A DNA stretch of 64,000 bases from positions 124,001-188,000 of the forward strand of contig DDXA01000001.1 of assembly GCA_002347725.1 (NCBI GenBank), given 5' to 3'. Below are positions 1-7,397 of the stretch, in pieces. The notes beneath the pieces are model-generated. The model was not told where the DNA came from. It saw only the letters and a list, made by a program, of their open reading frames with translations, and made no database searches. Origin of the DNA: Actinobacteria bacterium UBA2272. Its GTDB lineage: Bacteria > Actinomycetota > Coriobacteriia > Anaerosomatales > Anaerosomataceae. The position numbers and the translations under genes are program-made. The stretch's first letter is position 1. Every line of letters begins with the position of its first letter.

Positions 1-654
1 CAGGTACGTCACGCCGAAGATGAGCACGACGACGGCGAGCACCACCATCACGCGCTCCTTGATGCGGCGCGGGATCATGCTGGAAGCGGTGCCGAAGGCG
101 AGCATCAACGGGGCGGTGCCGAGGCCGAAGGCGAACATCGCCACGAGACCGTTCACCGCACTGCCGCTCGCGGCGGCGTTGAGCTGTGCGGCCATGAGCG
201 GAGCGCATGGCATCAGACCGGTGAGCAGGCCGAATGTGATCGGCGTGGCGAGCGATGACCGGTCGGCGTCGGCATCGGAGACCGCTTTGCGGCGTGTCGC
301 GGTGAGCGCACGCATGAGGAAGCGCGGCGGTCTCGGCGTCAGTCTGGCGGCCCACGGGAACCGTCCGGTCATGCCGAGAGCGAGCACGATCATGAACGCG
401 CCGGCAGCCACCATCACGTAGGGTCGGATGGCAGCAAGATCGAACGCAGAACCGATCGCACCGAGCAACAGACCGACGAGCATGTAGCTTGCGATCTTCG
501 CCGACTGGTAGGCGAGATTGGGTACGACGCGCTGCGCGACGGTGCCGTCCTCAGTACCCTTGACAGCGTACGTGACGACCATCGGGCCGCACATCGACAC
601 GCAGTGGAGACTCGTTACGAGTCCCAGCGTGAGCATAGGCAAGAACAGATCCAC
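1..654 (-). CDS. SafE/TauE-type multi-pass membrane protein (partial, C-terminus off the window)
   Basis: Reading leftward from a GTG at 654 preceded by GAGGAG at good spacing, the frame stays open to base 1, so the C-terminus lies outside the window. The N-terminus reads VDLFLPMLTLGLVTSLHCVS followed by MCGPMVV. This 'HC(x)xMCGPM' signature in the first membrane helix is typical of the SafE/UreH-like branch of the sulfite exporter/CcdA-like families (COG2836). Several further hydrophobic helices and a second 'GLxPCAPL' motif follow, as expected for the duplicated fold. The family is linked to metal or thiol handling, often copper, but the substrate cannot be read from sequence. It lies 79 bases after a small cysteine-containing secreted protein on the same strand and may be co-transcribed with it. 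Confidence 0.75.
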   Translation of the reverse strand, partial: MDLFLPMLTLGLVTSLHCVSMCGPMVVTYAVKGTEDGTVAQRVVPNLAYQSAKIASYMLVGLLLGAIGSAFDLAAIRPYVMVAAGAFMIVLALGMTGRFPWAARLTPRPPRFLMRALTATRRKAVSDADADRSSLATPITFGLLTGLMPCAPLMAAQLNAAASGSAVNGLVAMFAFGLGTAPLMLAFGTASSMIPRRIKERVMVVLAVVVLIFGVTYL

Positions 655-733
655 AGTGACACTCCTCGTGTCGGAAACGAGCACAGCGAGCCGTGCGGAC
701 AGGGCCGGTCACGGCAGGTGCGAGGAGTGTCTT

Positions 734-1087
734 CTAGATGCTGAGGCGTACCCCGAGCGGGTCGAGCGGGGGCGGGGCGCCCGTCGCATCCGGTTCGGAC
801 ACGGTGAACGCCACGAGGGCGAGGGGGGATCCGGGTATCTCGGACGGCGCTGCGACGAGGTCGGCGACTGCTATCGGTGCCGAGGCCGTAGCCTCATCCG
901 GCGTGTGCTTCATGACGACGGTCTCGTCGTCACAGTCACCGCAGGCAGGGACGACGTCCGAACACGCGGAGAGGCTGGCCGTGGCATCGCACTCAGGCAT
1001 CGCACACACGGGCGTGACGATCCCCACCAGCGCTACGGCGATAAGCGCTAGTGCGAGCACGTTCGTTGCGTATGACCTGCGGTCCAT
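734..1087 (-). CDS. small secreted protein with a cysteine cluster, unknown function
   Basis: This encodes 117 residues, starting at ATG 1087 with GAGGGG just upstream. A signal peptide or N-terminal helix covers about residues 9-28 (NVLALALIAVALVGIVTPVC). Just after it come six cysteines within about 25 residues (C28, C33, C42, C49, C52 and neighbours, including ACGDCDDE), then a histidine and a proline-rich tail. I do not recognise a family. Its position between a Rrf2 regulator and a SafE-type membrane protein suggests a periplasm-side partner in metal or thiol handling, but that is inference from context only. Confidence 0.6.
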   Translation of the reverse strand: MDRRSYATNVLALALIAVALVGIVTPVCAMPECDATASLSACSDVVPACGDCDDETVVMKHTPDEATASAPIAVADLVAAPSEIPGSPLALVAFTVSEPDATGAPPPLDPLGVRLSI

Positions 1088-1158
1088 CGGGCCCCTCGTC
1101 AGACGGTTCGTGTGGCATGTGGAGCAATGGCCGTGCCACGTACAAGGATGCCGGCGCC

Positions 1159-1575
1159 TCAGATGAAGTACATCGTTTCGGCGGCCGCATCGATGTCGGC
1201 CTGCTCTCGCGCGAGGTCCGCCAGCGTGGTCGAGGCAAGCCGTTCGTCCAGCGTGCGGGCCACGTCGGCCCACAGCGCGCTCGTGGCCGATGTGGATGCG
1301 CGGGGGACGTCGAGCGCATCGCCCTGAACCGCCCTGACGACATCGAGCACGGTGACCTCCCCGGCTGGCCTCATGAGCGCGCAGCCGCCCGCGGCACCGC
1401 GCTTGCACGTGACGAGGCCGGTCTTGGCGAGCGCCGTCATCTGCTGCTCGCCGAAGCGGCGGGGCATGCCGAGGGCGCGCGCGAGCTCTCCGGAGGCCGT
1501 GAGCGTGCCCTCAGGCAGCCGCGCGAGTGCCACGAGCATCCTGAGCGTGTAGTCGAGTCGTTGGGAGACCCGCAT
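1159..1575 (-). CDS. Rrf2-family transcriptional regulator without Fe-S cysteines (CymR-like position)
   Basis: This is a 138-residue winged-helix protein. It begins MRVSQRLDYTLRMLVALARL, the usual Rrf2 N-terminus, has the recognition helix around residues 30-50, and the wing motif KRGAAGGCAL around 58-67. The C-terminal region lacks the three-cysteine cluster of IscR/NsrR-type members, so it probably does not bind an Fe-S cluster. It starts 3 bases after the cysK stop codon and must be in the same transcript. In Bacillus the Rrf2 protein CymR represses sulfur genes and uses CysK as partner, which makes a cysteine-metabolism regulator the best guess here. Confidence 0.82.
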   Translation of the reverse strand: MRVSQRLDYTLRMLVALARLPEGTLTASGELARALGMPRRFGEQQMTALAKTGLVTCKRGAAGGCALMRPAGEVTVLDVVRAVQGDALDVPRASTSATSALWADVARTLDERLASTTLADLAREQADIDAAAETMYFI

Positions 1576-1578
1576 CGC

Positions 1579-2538
1579 CTACGCCCCGTAGCCTTCCCAC
1601 AGCGGCGTGGAGAGGTACCGTTCACCGGTGGACGGGGCGACCGTCACGATGGTGGTCCCGGCAAGCTCCGGCCGTGCGGCAAGGCGTAGCGCCGCCGCCA
1701 CGTTGGCGCCGGATGAGATGCCGACGAAGAGTCCCTCCTCGGCTGCGAGGCGACGGGCCATCGCTATCGCATCGGTTCCGCTGACGCTCAGCACCTCATC
1801 GAGCACGTCGAGGTCGAGCACCGAGGGGACGAAGTTGGCGCCGATGCCCTGGATCGGATGCGGAGCGGGCGTGAGCGCCTCACCGGCGAGCTTCTGGGAG
1901 ATGATCGGGGACTCCTCGGGCTCGACCGCGACGCGCTCCGCGTCCGGCCGGTGGTCGCCCAGATAGCGGCCGACACCGGTGATGGTCCCGCCCGTCCCGA
2001 CGCCGGCGACGAAGGCGCCGAGCACATCAGTGCCGAGTGCCGCGTCGATCTCCGGGCCCGTGGTCGCGTAGTGGGCGGCAGGGTTGGCCGGGTTGTCGAA
2101 CTGGCGGGGGATGAACGCGTCATCGGTCTCGGCCGCGATGCGGTCGGCCGCGTCAAGGGCGCCACGCATCCCGTCGCCTCGCGGCGTCAGCACGAGTTCG
2201 GCGCCGTACGCGGCAAGCAGCTTGCGGCGTTCGATAGACATGGACTCAGGCATCGTCAGGATGACGCGGTAGCCGCGCGCTGCGCCGATCATGGCAAGCG
2301 CGATACCCGTGTTGCCGGAGGTGGGCTCCACGATGACCGAGCGCCCGGGCTCGATGAGGCCGCGCGACTCGGCGTCGTCGAGCATCCCGCGCGCGATCCT
2401 GTCCTTCACCGAGCCGCCGGGGTTGCGCGACTCGAGCTTGACGGCGATGACGGCAGGAAGGCCGGCGGCGAGCCGGTTCAGGCGGACGAGTGGGGTGGCG
2501 CCGATCGTCTCGGCGACGGTGGGTTCGATGCTCGACAT
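1579..2538 (-). CDS. cysK: cysteine synthase (O-acetylserine sulfhydrylase)
   Basis: The 319-residue fold-type II PLP enzyme makes cysteine from O-acetylserine and sulfide in the cytoplasm. Visible motifs are NPGGSVKDR with the PLP lysine K45, the substrate loop PTSGNTG (72-78), the phosphate-binding GTGGT (181-185) and GISSGAN (273-279). Length and motif order match CysK. ATG 2538 has AGGAG at good spacing. Rrf2 follows directly downstream. The 95-base gap upstream (to mnmA) is AT-richer than its surroundings and probably holds the promoter, but I cannot assign it exactly. It could act as part of a CysK-CymR-type regulatory complex, by analogy only. Confidence 0.95.
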   Translation of the reverse strand: MSSIEPTVAETIGATPLVRLNRLAAGLPAVIAVKLESRNPGGSVKDRIARGMLDDAESRGLIEPGRSVIVEPTSGNTGIALAMIGAARGYRVILTMPESMSIERRKLLAAYGAELVLTPRGDGMRGALDAADRIAAETDDAFIPRQFDNPANPAAHYATTGPEIDAALGTDVLGAFVAGVGTGGTITGVGRYLGDHRPDAERVAVEPEESPIISQKLAGEALTPAPHPIQGIGANFVPSVLDLDVLDEVLSVSGTDAIAMARRLAAEEGLFVGISSGANVAAALRLAARPELAGTTIVTVAPSTGERYLSTPLWEGYGA

Positions 2539-2633
2539 GACGTCTCCTTACGGGTGGCGCGGTGTCCTTGCCTGCACCATACGCACCGCGGGAGGTGACG
2601 GCAAGGCATTGAAGCGCACTAATACCATGTGGA

Positions 2634-3692
2634 TTATGCGCTTACGTCGGCCGATGCAGTCAGGATGCCCCCGCCGACGACGCGGTCGCCCTGGTAGAGC
2701 ACGACCGACTGCCCCGGCGCGAGTCCGCGGGCGGGAGCGGAGAACCGTACATCGAGCCTCGCCGGTCCGCTCGGGGTCGCGGTCGCTTCGAGCGGCGTGG
2801 CGCGGTAGCGGATCTGTGCGCCGACGGTTGCCGGGCCATCGAGCCGCCAGATGGCGTCGGAGAGCGTGACGCCGGCCCGGTCGAGCGCGGCGGGCGGACC
2901 GACGACGAGCGCGTTCCTCCCGGGGTCGAGCGCGATCACGACGAACGGCCCCTCCGGTCCGCCGAGGCCGAGACCTTTGCGTTGCCCGACCGTGTACCGG
3001 GCGAGTCCGCGATGCGTGCCGAGTGTGCGGCCGGCCGCGTCGAGCATGGGTCCCGGAGACAGGGCCTCCGGATGCGTGTGCGCCACGAGTGCCGCGTGGT
3101 CGTCGGTGAAGCAGACCTCCTGGCTCTCGCGTCGTGCGGCTGTGGGCAGGCCGAGCGCATGGGCGCGGGCACGCACCTCGGACTTGGTGGTATCGCCGAG
3201 GGGGAAGACGAGGCGCCCGAGCACGTCAGGACCGACCCGGTACAGGAAGTACGACTGGTCCTTGGCGGCGTCTGCGGCCCGCTCGAGCCACACGGTACCG
3301 TCCTCACTGACCGTGCGGGCATAGTGGCCGGTGGCGATCTCGTCTGCGCCGAGCCGACGCGCGCGCTCGGCGAAGGCGCCGAGCTTCACGCGCTCGTTGC
3401 AGCGCACGCACGGGTTGGGGGTGAGCCCGGCGGCGTACGCGTCGACGAACGGCTCGACGACCTCGGACGAGAACTCCTCGGCCATGTCCACGACCACGTG
3501 CTGTATGCCGAGGAGATCGCAGACGCGTCGGGCGAGGAGCACCTCTTCCTCTCCGCAGCACTGGCGGCCGGTGATCTCGGCGAGGCCGAGCCGCATGGTG
3601 ACGCCGAAGACGTCCCGGCCAGCCTCGAGCAGGAGCGCCGCGGCGACCGACGAGTCCACGCCGCCGCTCACGGCCACGGCCGTCCTTGTCAT
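2634..3692 (-). CDS. mnmA: tRNA-specific 2-thiouridylase MnmA
   Basis: This encodes 352 residues from ATG 3692, which has GGGAGGTG upstream; the frame is open further upstream, but that extension is not protein-like. It makes the s2U34 modification of Lys/Glu/Gln tRNAs using sulfur passed from a cysteine desulfurase. The N-type ATP pyrophosphatase P-loop SGGVDSS is at 9-15. The catalytic cysteines are C98 (in NPCVRCNERVKLG) and C194 (in ESQEVCFTDDH). It is the last gene of the Rrf2-iscS-iscU-mnmA run, 25 bases after iscU, which places the sulfur donor and acceptor in one operon. Confidence 0.95.
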   Translation of the reverse strand: MTRTAVAVSGGVDSSVAAALLLEAGRDVFGVTMRLGLAEITGRQCCGEEEVLLARRVCDLLGIQHVVVDMAEEFSSEVVEPFVDAYAAGLTPNPCVRCNERVKLGAFAERARRLGADEIATGHYARTVSEDGTVWLERAADAAKDQSYFLYRVGPDVLGRLVFPLGDTTKSEVRARAHALGLPTAARRESQEVCFTDDHAALVAHTHPEALSPGPMLDAAGRTLGTHRGLARYTVGQRKGLGLGGPEGPFVVIALDPGRNALVVGPPAALDRAGVTLSDAIWRLDGPATVGAQIRYRATPLEATATPSGPARLDVRFSAPARGLAPGQSVVLYQGDRVVGGGILTASADVSA

Positions 3693-3717
3693 GATGCGCA
3701 CCTCCCGGCCAGGAACC

Positions 3718-4176
3718 TTACACGTCGCAGGCCTCGTCGTGCTCCTCGGCGTGCGGATCGAAGTCGGGATCGTCATGTGCGATCGTGCCGACGGCGATCG
3801 GCTCGCGGCCGTGGCGCACGAGGTAGTCGTCCACGGCCTTCTTGAGCCCGTCGGTGGCGAGCACCGAGCAGTGCATCTTGGCCGGCGGCAGGCCGCCGAG
3901 TTCCTCGGCCACCTGACTCTTGGTGATAGCGACGGCCTCGGCAAGCGTCATGCCCTTGGCCATCTCCGTCACGATCGAGGAGGTGGCGATCGCCGCGCCG
4001 CAGCCGAGCGTCTGGAACCGGATGTCGCCGATCCTGTCGTCGTCCACCTTGATGGTGATCTTCATGACGTCGCCGCAGACAGGGTTGCCCACCTCACCCG
4101 TGCCATCCGCGTCTTCGAGCACGCCCACGTTGCGCGGGTTGCCGAAATGGTCCATCACCTTATCGCTGTAGATCAT
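3718..4176 (-). CDS. iscU: IscU/NifU-like Fe-S cluster scaffold
   Basis: This 152-residue scaffold receives sulfur from IscS and iron to build [2Fe-2S]/[4Fe-4S] clusters. The N-terminus (SDKVMDHFGNPRNVG) and the three ligand cysteines are typical: C34 in GNPVCGD, C59 in LGCGAAIATSS and C103 in MHCSVLA. It is slightly longer than E. coli IscU, with an acidic tail ending in EEHDEACDV. It starts 10 bases after the iscS stop and is followed by mnmA. Confidence 0.94.
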   Translation of the reverse strand: MIYSDKVMDHFGNPRNVGVLEDADGTGEVGNPVCGDVMKITIKVDDDRIGDIRFQTLGCGAAIATSSIVTEMAKGMTLAEAVAITKSQVAEELGGLPPAKMHCSVLATDGLKKAVDDYLVRHGREPIAVGTIAHDDPDFDPHAEEHDEACDV

Positions 4177-4186
4177 CGGATGTCTC

Positions 4187-5386
4187 CTACTCGTGTGTGC
4201 CGGCCAGCCCGGCGACGGTCTTCTCGTACAGGGGGTTCATCGAGCGCAACCGCTCCACGACAGGAGCGAGCGATCCGATGAGGTGGTCGATGTCCTCGTC
4301 GGTGGTGAAGCGGCCAAGGCTCACGCGGAGCGAGCCATGCGCGAACTCCACCGGGCAGCCGATGGACAGCAGTACGTGGCTCGGCTTGAGCGAGCCCGAG
4401 CTGCACGCCGAGCCGGTGGACACTGCGATGCCGGACGCGTCGAGGTGAAGCAGCATCGCCTCACCCTCTACGCCGGGGATCACGAAGTTGGCGATATGTG
4501 GCAGGCGTTCCGGTGCCTCGGCGGCGTTGAGCTGCGCGTACTCGATCCCGCCGAGAAGTCCGCTCACGAGCCGGTCACGGAGCGCGGTCAGGCGAGGGGC
4601 CTCGGTCGGTCGTTCGGCGTCCATGAGCTCGAGCGCCGTCGCGAACCCGATGTTGCCCGCCACGTTCTGCGTGCCGCTGCGCTTCTTGGACTCCTGGCCG
4701 CCGCCCATCAGGTACGTCGCGAGTCGCGTGCCGCCCTTCAGGTACAGCACGCCGGTCCCCTTCGGCCCGTAGATCTTGTGGCCGGAGAAGGACGCGGCGT
4801 CCACGCCGAGTGCGGCGACGTCGAAGTCGATCTTGCCGAGCGTCTGCGCCGCGTCGGTGTGGAAGAGCGCGCCGCGGGCGTGCGCGACGGTCGCAAGCTC
4901 GGCGATGGGCTGGATCGTGCCGATCTCGTTGTTGCCGTGCATGACCGAGACGAGCACGGTGTCGTCGCGCAGCGCGGCGGCCAGATCGTCGGGGTGCACG
5001 GTGCCATCGGGGCGCGGAGCGAGCTCGGTCACTTCGAAGCCGTGTTTGCCGAGCCACCACGCGGGCTCGAGCACGGCGTGGTGCTCGAAGGCCGAGACGA
5101 TGATGTGGCCATTGCTTCTTCCGCCTGCGGTAGCCAGGCCGATGAGTGCGGTGTTGTCGGACTCGGTGCCGCCCGAGGTGAAGATGATCTCGTCCGATCG
5201 CGCGACGCCGATAGAGCGGGCAACGCGCTCCCGCGCGTCCTCGAGCGCGCGCGCCGCCTCGCGCCCGAGTGCGTACAGGCTGTTGGCGTTGCCGAACCGC
5301 TCGGTGAAGTACGGGAGCATCGCTTCGACCACCTTCGGATCGACCGGGGTGGTGGCTGCGTAGTCGAGATACGAGGTTCGTTCCAT
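4187..5386 (-). CDS. iscS: cysteine desulfurase IscS
   Basis: The 399-residue class V PLP enzyme removes sulfur from cysteine and supplies it to IscU and MnmA. The PLP lysine is K204 in SFSGHKIYGPKG. The mobile-loop catalytic cysteine is C328 in STGSACSSGSLKPS, followed by the long loop that marks the IscS (type I) group. ATG 5386 overlaps the upstream Rrf2 stop as TGATG and has CGGAGGA upstream, so translation is probably coupled to the regulator. The longer open frame upstream is not protein-like. Confidence 0.96.
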   Translation of the reverse strand: MERTSYLDYAATTPVDPKVVEAMLPYFTERFGNANSLYALGREAARALEDARERVARSIGVARSDEIIFTSGGTESDNTALIGLATAGGRSNGHIIVSAFEHHAVLEPAWWLGKHGFEVTELAPRPDGTVHPDDLAAALRDDTVLVSVMHGNNEIGTIQPIAELATVAHARGALFHTDAAQTLGKIDFDVAALGVDAASFSGHKIYGPKGTGVLYLKGGTRLATYLMGGGQESKKRSGTQNVAGNIGFATALELMDAERPTEAPRLTALRDRLVSGLLGGIEYAQLNAAEAPERLPHIANFVIPGVEGEAMLLHLDASGIAVSTGSACSSGSLKPSHVLLSIGCPVEFAHGSLRVSLGRFTTDEDIDHLIGSLAPVVERLRSMNPLYEKTVAGLAGTHE

Positions 5387-5832
5387 CAGGTGTTCCTCCG
5401 TGGTGTGCAGGTCAGTGGGGCGCGGTCGAGACGCGACTGGTCCTCGGCCAACCGTGCGAGCGTGAAGCCGCCAAGGGCGTCGCGCACGGCGCCGGCGACG
5501 TCGGTCCACACCGTCGCGGCGGCGCATCCGCCTTCCCGGTCACACTCGTTGGGCATGCAGACCGAAGGCACGATCGGCCCTTCGAGCGCTTCGACGATCT
5601 CGAGGGCCGTGATCGCCGAGGCGCCACGGGCGAGCGCGAAGCCGCCGTGCGCGCCGCGCGTGGAGCGCACGATCCCTGCGCGTCGCAGATCGGCAAGGAG
5701 CTGCTCGAGGAACGCCGGCGGGATCCCGCGGCGCTCGGCGATCTCGCGTGCCGCCACCGGCGATCCGCCGGGCGCGGTCGTCAGGTCGACGAGGGCGAGC
5801 AGTCCGTATTCGCTGCGTGCGGAGAGGCGCAT
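5386..5832 (-). CDS. IscR-like Rrf2 regulator with a three-cysteine cluster site
   Basis: This is a 148-residue Rrf2 winged-helix protein starting MRLSARSEYGLLALVDLT at ATG 5832. An upstream in-frame ATG exists but lacks a ribosome site and is not conserved-looking. Cysteines C92, C97 and C103 (VCMPNECDREGGC) sit where IscR carries its [2Fe-2S] ligands, though the spacing is C-x4-C-x5-C rather than IscR's x5/x5. It heads the iscS-iscU-mnmA operon, so autorepression in response to Fe-S status is the likely role. A CTGAC/GTCAG inverted repeat lies just upstream. Confidence 0.88.
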   Translation of the reverse strand: MRLSARSEYGLLALVDLTTAPGGSPVAAREIAERRGIPPAFLEQLLADLRRAGIVRSTRGAHGGFALARGASAITALEIVEALEGPIVPSVCMPNECDREGGCAAATVWTDVAGAVRDALGGFTLARLAEDQSRLDRAPLTCTPRRNT

Positions 5833-5850
5833 CGGTCTATCCCTACCATT

Positions 5851-5867
5851 CTGACCCATGTTGTCAG
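5851..5867. promoter_or_regulatory. inverted repeat, candidate operator of the IscR-like regulator
   Basis: CTGAC, a 7-base spacer and GTCAG form an inverted repeat 19 bases upstream of the regulator start. Read on the minus strand the right arm overlaps CTGACA, a near-match to a -35 box. Rrf2 proteins bind short inverted repeats overlapping promoters, so this is a reasonable autoregulatory site. The arms are short, so confidence is limited. Confidence 0.4.
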
Positions 5868-5925
5868 GTATCACGACACGCTACGCCGCTCGCGCGGCGG
5901 CGTCAAGTCGGCGCGGAACGCGGAT

Positions 5926-5952
5926 GGAACCTTTTGTGCCACCGGCGCGTCA
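5926..5952 (+). promoter_or_regulatory. ECF-type promoter GGAACC-N16-CGTCA
   Basis: GGAACC, a 16-base spacer and CGTCA lie 27 bases before the sigma-factor ATG. This is the classic layout of promoters read by many ECF sigma factors (GGAAC ... CGTC). The predicted transcript start near 5958 leaves a short leader carrying the strong ribosome site GGAAGGAGG. Autoregulation of the sigma/anti-sigma operon is the simplest reading. Confidence 0.65.
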
Positions 5953-5978
5953 GGTACGGTGACAGGAAGGAGGAGCGT

Positions 5979-6506
5979 ATGGAGGACCAGGAGCTCGTTG
6001 CACGCGCGTTGGCCGGCGATGCGAGATCGTTCACCACGCTCGTGCGGCGTCACGAACGCTCGCTGTACGCAACGGCGTACGCCATCACGCGCTCGCAGTG
6101 GGACGCCGCCGACGCGGTGCAGGACGCTCTGGCCGAGGCGTACGTCAAACTGGGGTCTCTCAGGGATCCGGCGCGCTTCGGTGCGTGGGTGTCCAGGATC
6201 GTCATCAACACGTGCAACACCGTGCTCAGGCGCCGGGGGCGCGTGTTGCCCATGGAGGAACCGCCCGAGCCGCAGGCGTTCGTGTGGGACGGGCCCGAGG
6301 ACGGCATCGACCTCATGCGCGCGATACAGACGCTCTCACCCGACCACCGCGAAGTGATCGCGCTTCGGTACTTCCGCGATCTGAAGGTTGCCGATATCGC
6401 CGAGGTGCTCGGCACCCCGGCCGGAACGGTCAAGTCCCGCATCAACCGGGCGCTCGCCGCCCTCCAGGCCGCTCTCGGACGTACCGAACAGGAGGTGTCA
6501 CGATGA
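5979..6506 (+). CDS. ECF RNA polymerase sigma factor
   Basis: This encodes 175 residues from ATG 5979, with AGGAAGGAGG upstream. Region 2 spans about residues 17-75 (FTTLVRRHERSLYATAYAIT ... DAADAVQDALAEAYVKL). Region 4 spans about 115-165, with the helix-turn-helix LKVADIAEVLGTPAGTVKSR. It belongs to the sigma-70 ECF group that acts with membrane anti-sigma factors. The next gene overlaps it by 4 bases and is a zinc-finger anti-sigma factor. A matching promoter lies directly upstream. Target genes are unknown. Confidence 0.93.
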   Translation: MEDQELVARALAGDARSFTTLVRRHERSLYATAYAITRSQWDAADAVQDALAEAYVKLGSLRDPARFGAWVSRIVINTCNTVLRRRGRVLPMEEPPEPQAFVWDGPEDGIDLMRAIQTLSPDHREVIALRYFRDLKVADIAEVLGTPAGTVKSRINRALAALQAALGRTEQEVSR

Positions 6507-7291
6507 ACTGCAGCGACGTGCGAGATGCACTGGAGTCGTACATAGCCGATGACCTCACCGACGCCGAGTCGGCGCGGCTCGCCACCCATCTCACCGAGTG
6601 CGATGAGTGCGCCGCGGAGTACGAGCACACACGGGAGGTCGTCTCCAGGCTCACGGGCCTTGCCGACGCCTTCGTGCCGAGGGAGCGCTACGTCCCCCGG
6701 CCTGCGTACGTACCCCGACCCGCTGGCGGCTGGGGCTGGCGCATCGCGGCTATCGCCGCCTCGGTGATCGCGATCCTCGCCGTGGGCGCGATGAGCGTTC
6801 CCGCGATCGCGCGACAGCTGCCCCTGCCGGTGGCCCGCGAGATCGATGCGCTGGAGAGCCAGAACGACTCGCTGCGCGAACGGGTCGACGAGCTCACCGT
6901 GCGTCTCGAGACGATCGGGGGCGCCGAGGTGGCGATCGTCGATACCGCCGAGGGCGACCTGTCGGCCGAGGAGAACTCGGCGGTCCAGCTGCTCGCGATG
7001 GCGTTCATCCGCGCGCAGTACGCGGGCGACCTTGACGCGCTTGCCGGGATGGGGACCGACCGGCTCCGGGCCGACCTCGCCACTCATCCGGACGATTATC
7101 TGCGCGCCCAGGGCGCCGATGTCGTCTTCGCGCAGATGACCGAAGCTGTCCTTGCCGAGGATGGCACCTATCTCGTGTTCGTCCGCCTCTCGGACTCGGT
7201 CGAGTGGACCGACAGCCAGTATCAGGAGAACTTCGAGATCAAGCGGGTTGGCGACAGGTACCTCGTGGACTTCATGGGTATGGACGCCTGA
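6503..7291 (+). CDS. membrane anti-sigma factor with N-terminal zinc finger (ZAS type)
   Basis: The 262-residue protein starts at ATG 6503, overlapping the sigma stop as ATGA. Its N-terminus has the zinc-binding anti-sigma signature (C3, then H29-x3-C33-x2-C36 in HLTECDEC), which binds and silences the ECF factor. One membrane helix lies at about residues 76-97. A short coiled coil follows (IDALESQNDSLRERVDELTV), then an extracytoplasmic domain that may sense the signal. The sensory domain is not one I can name. A strong hairpin terminator follows the gene, so the pair forms a closed two-gene unit. Confidence 0.88.
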   Translation: MNCSDVRDALESYIADDLTDAESARLATHLTECDECAAEYEHTREVVSRLTGLADAFVPRERYVPRPAYVPRPAGGWGWRIAAIAASVIAILAVGAMSVPAIARQLPLPVAREIDALESQNDSLRERVDELTVRLETIGGAEVAIVDTAEGDLSAEENSAVQLLAMAFIRAQYAGDLDALAGMGTDRLRADLATHPDDYLRAQGADVVFAQMTEAVLAEDGTYLVFVRLSDSVEWTDSQYQENFEIKRVGDRYLVDFMGMDA

Positions 7292-7312
7292 GTACGGTGT
7301 CGTTCACCCGGA

Positions 7313-7344
7313 CCGGGGACCGCCGGATCGACGGTGGTCCCCGG
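7313..7344 (+). terminator. hairpin terminator after the sigma/anti-sigma operon
   Basis: Perfect 9-bp arms CCGGGGACC and GGTCCCCGG enclose a 14-base loop that can partly pair. There is no clear T-run after it. It separates the anti-sigma gene from pncB. Confidence 0.6.
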
Positions 7345-7363
7345 CCTGTAGAGGGGCTCCTGC

Positions 7364-7369
7364 TATCCT
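7364..7369 (+). promoter_or_regulatory. -10 element TATCCT of the pncB operon
   Basis: TATCCT lies 7 bases before a GTG at 7377, the distance seen for leaderless starts. A second GTG at 7398 has its own ribosome site. Both readings use the same promoter. No convincing -35 box is visible. Confidence 0.45.
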
Positions 7370-7397
7370 GTGAGACGTGCCTGCCGAAGGGAGTACC

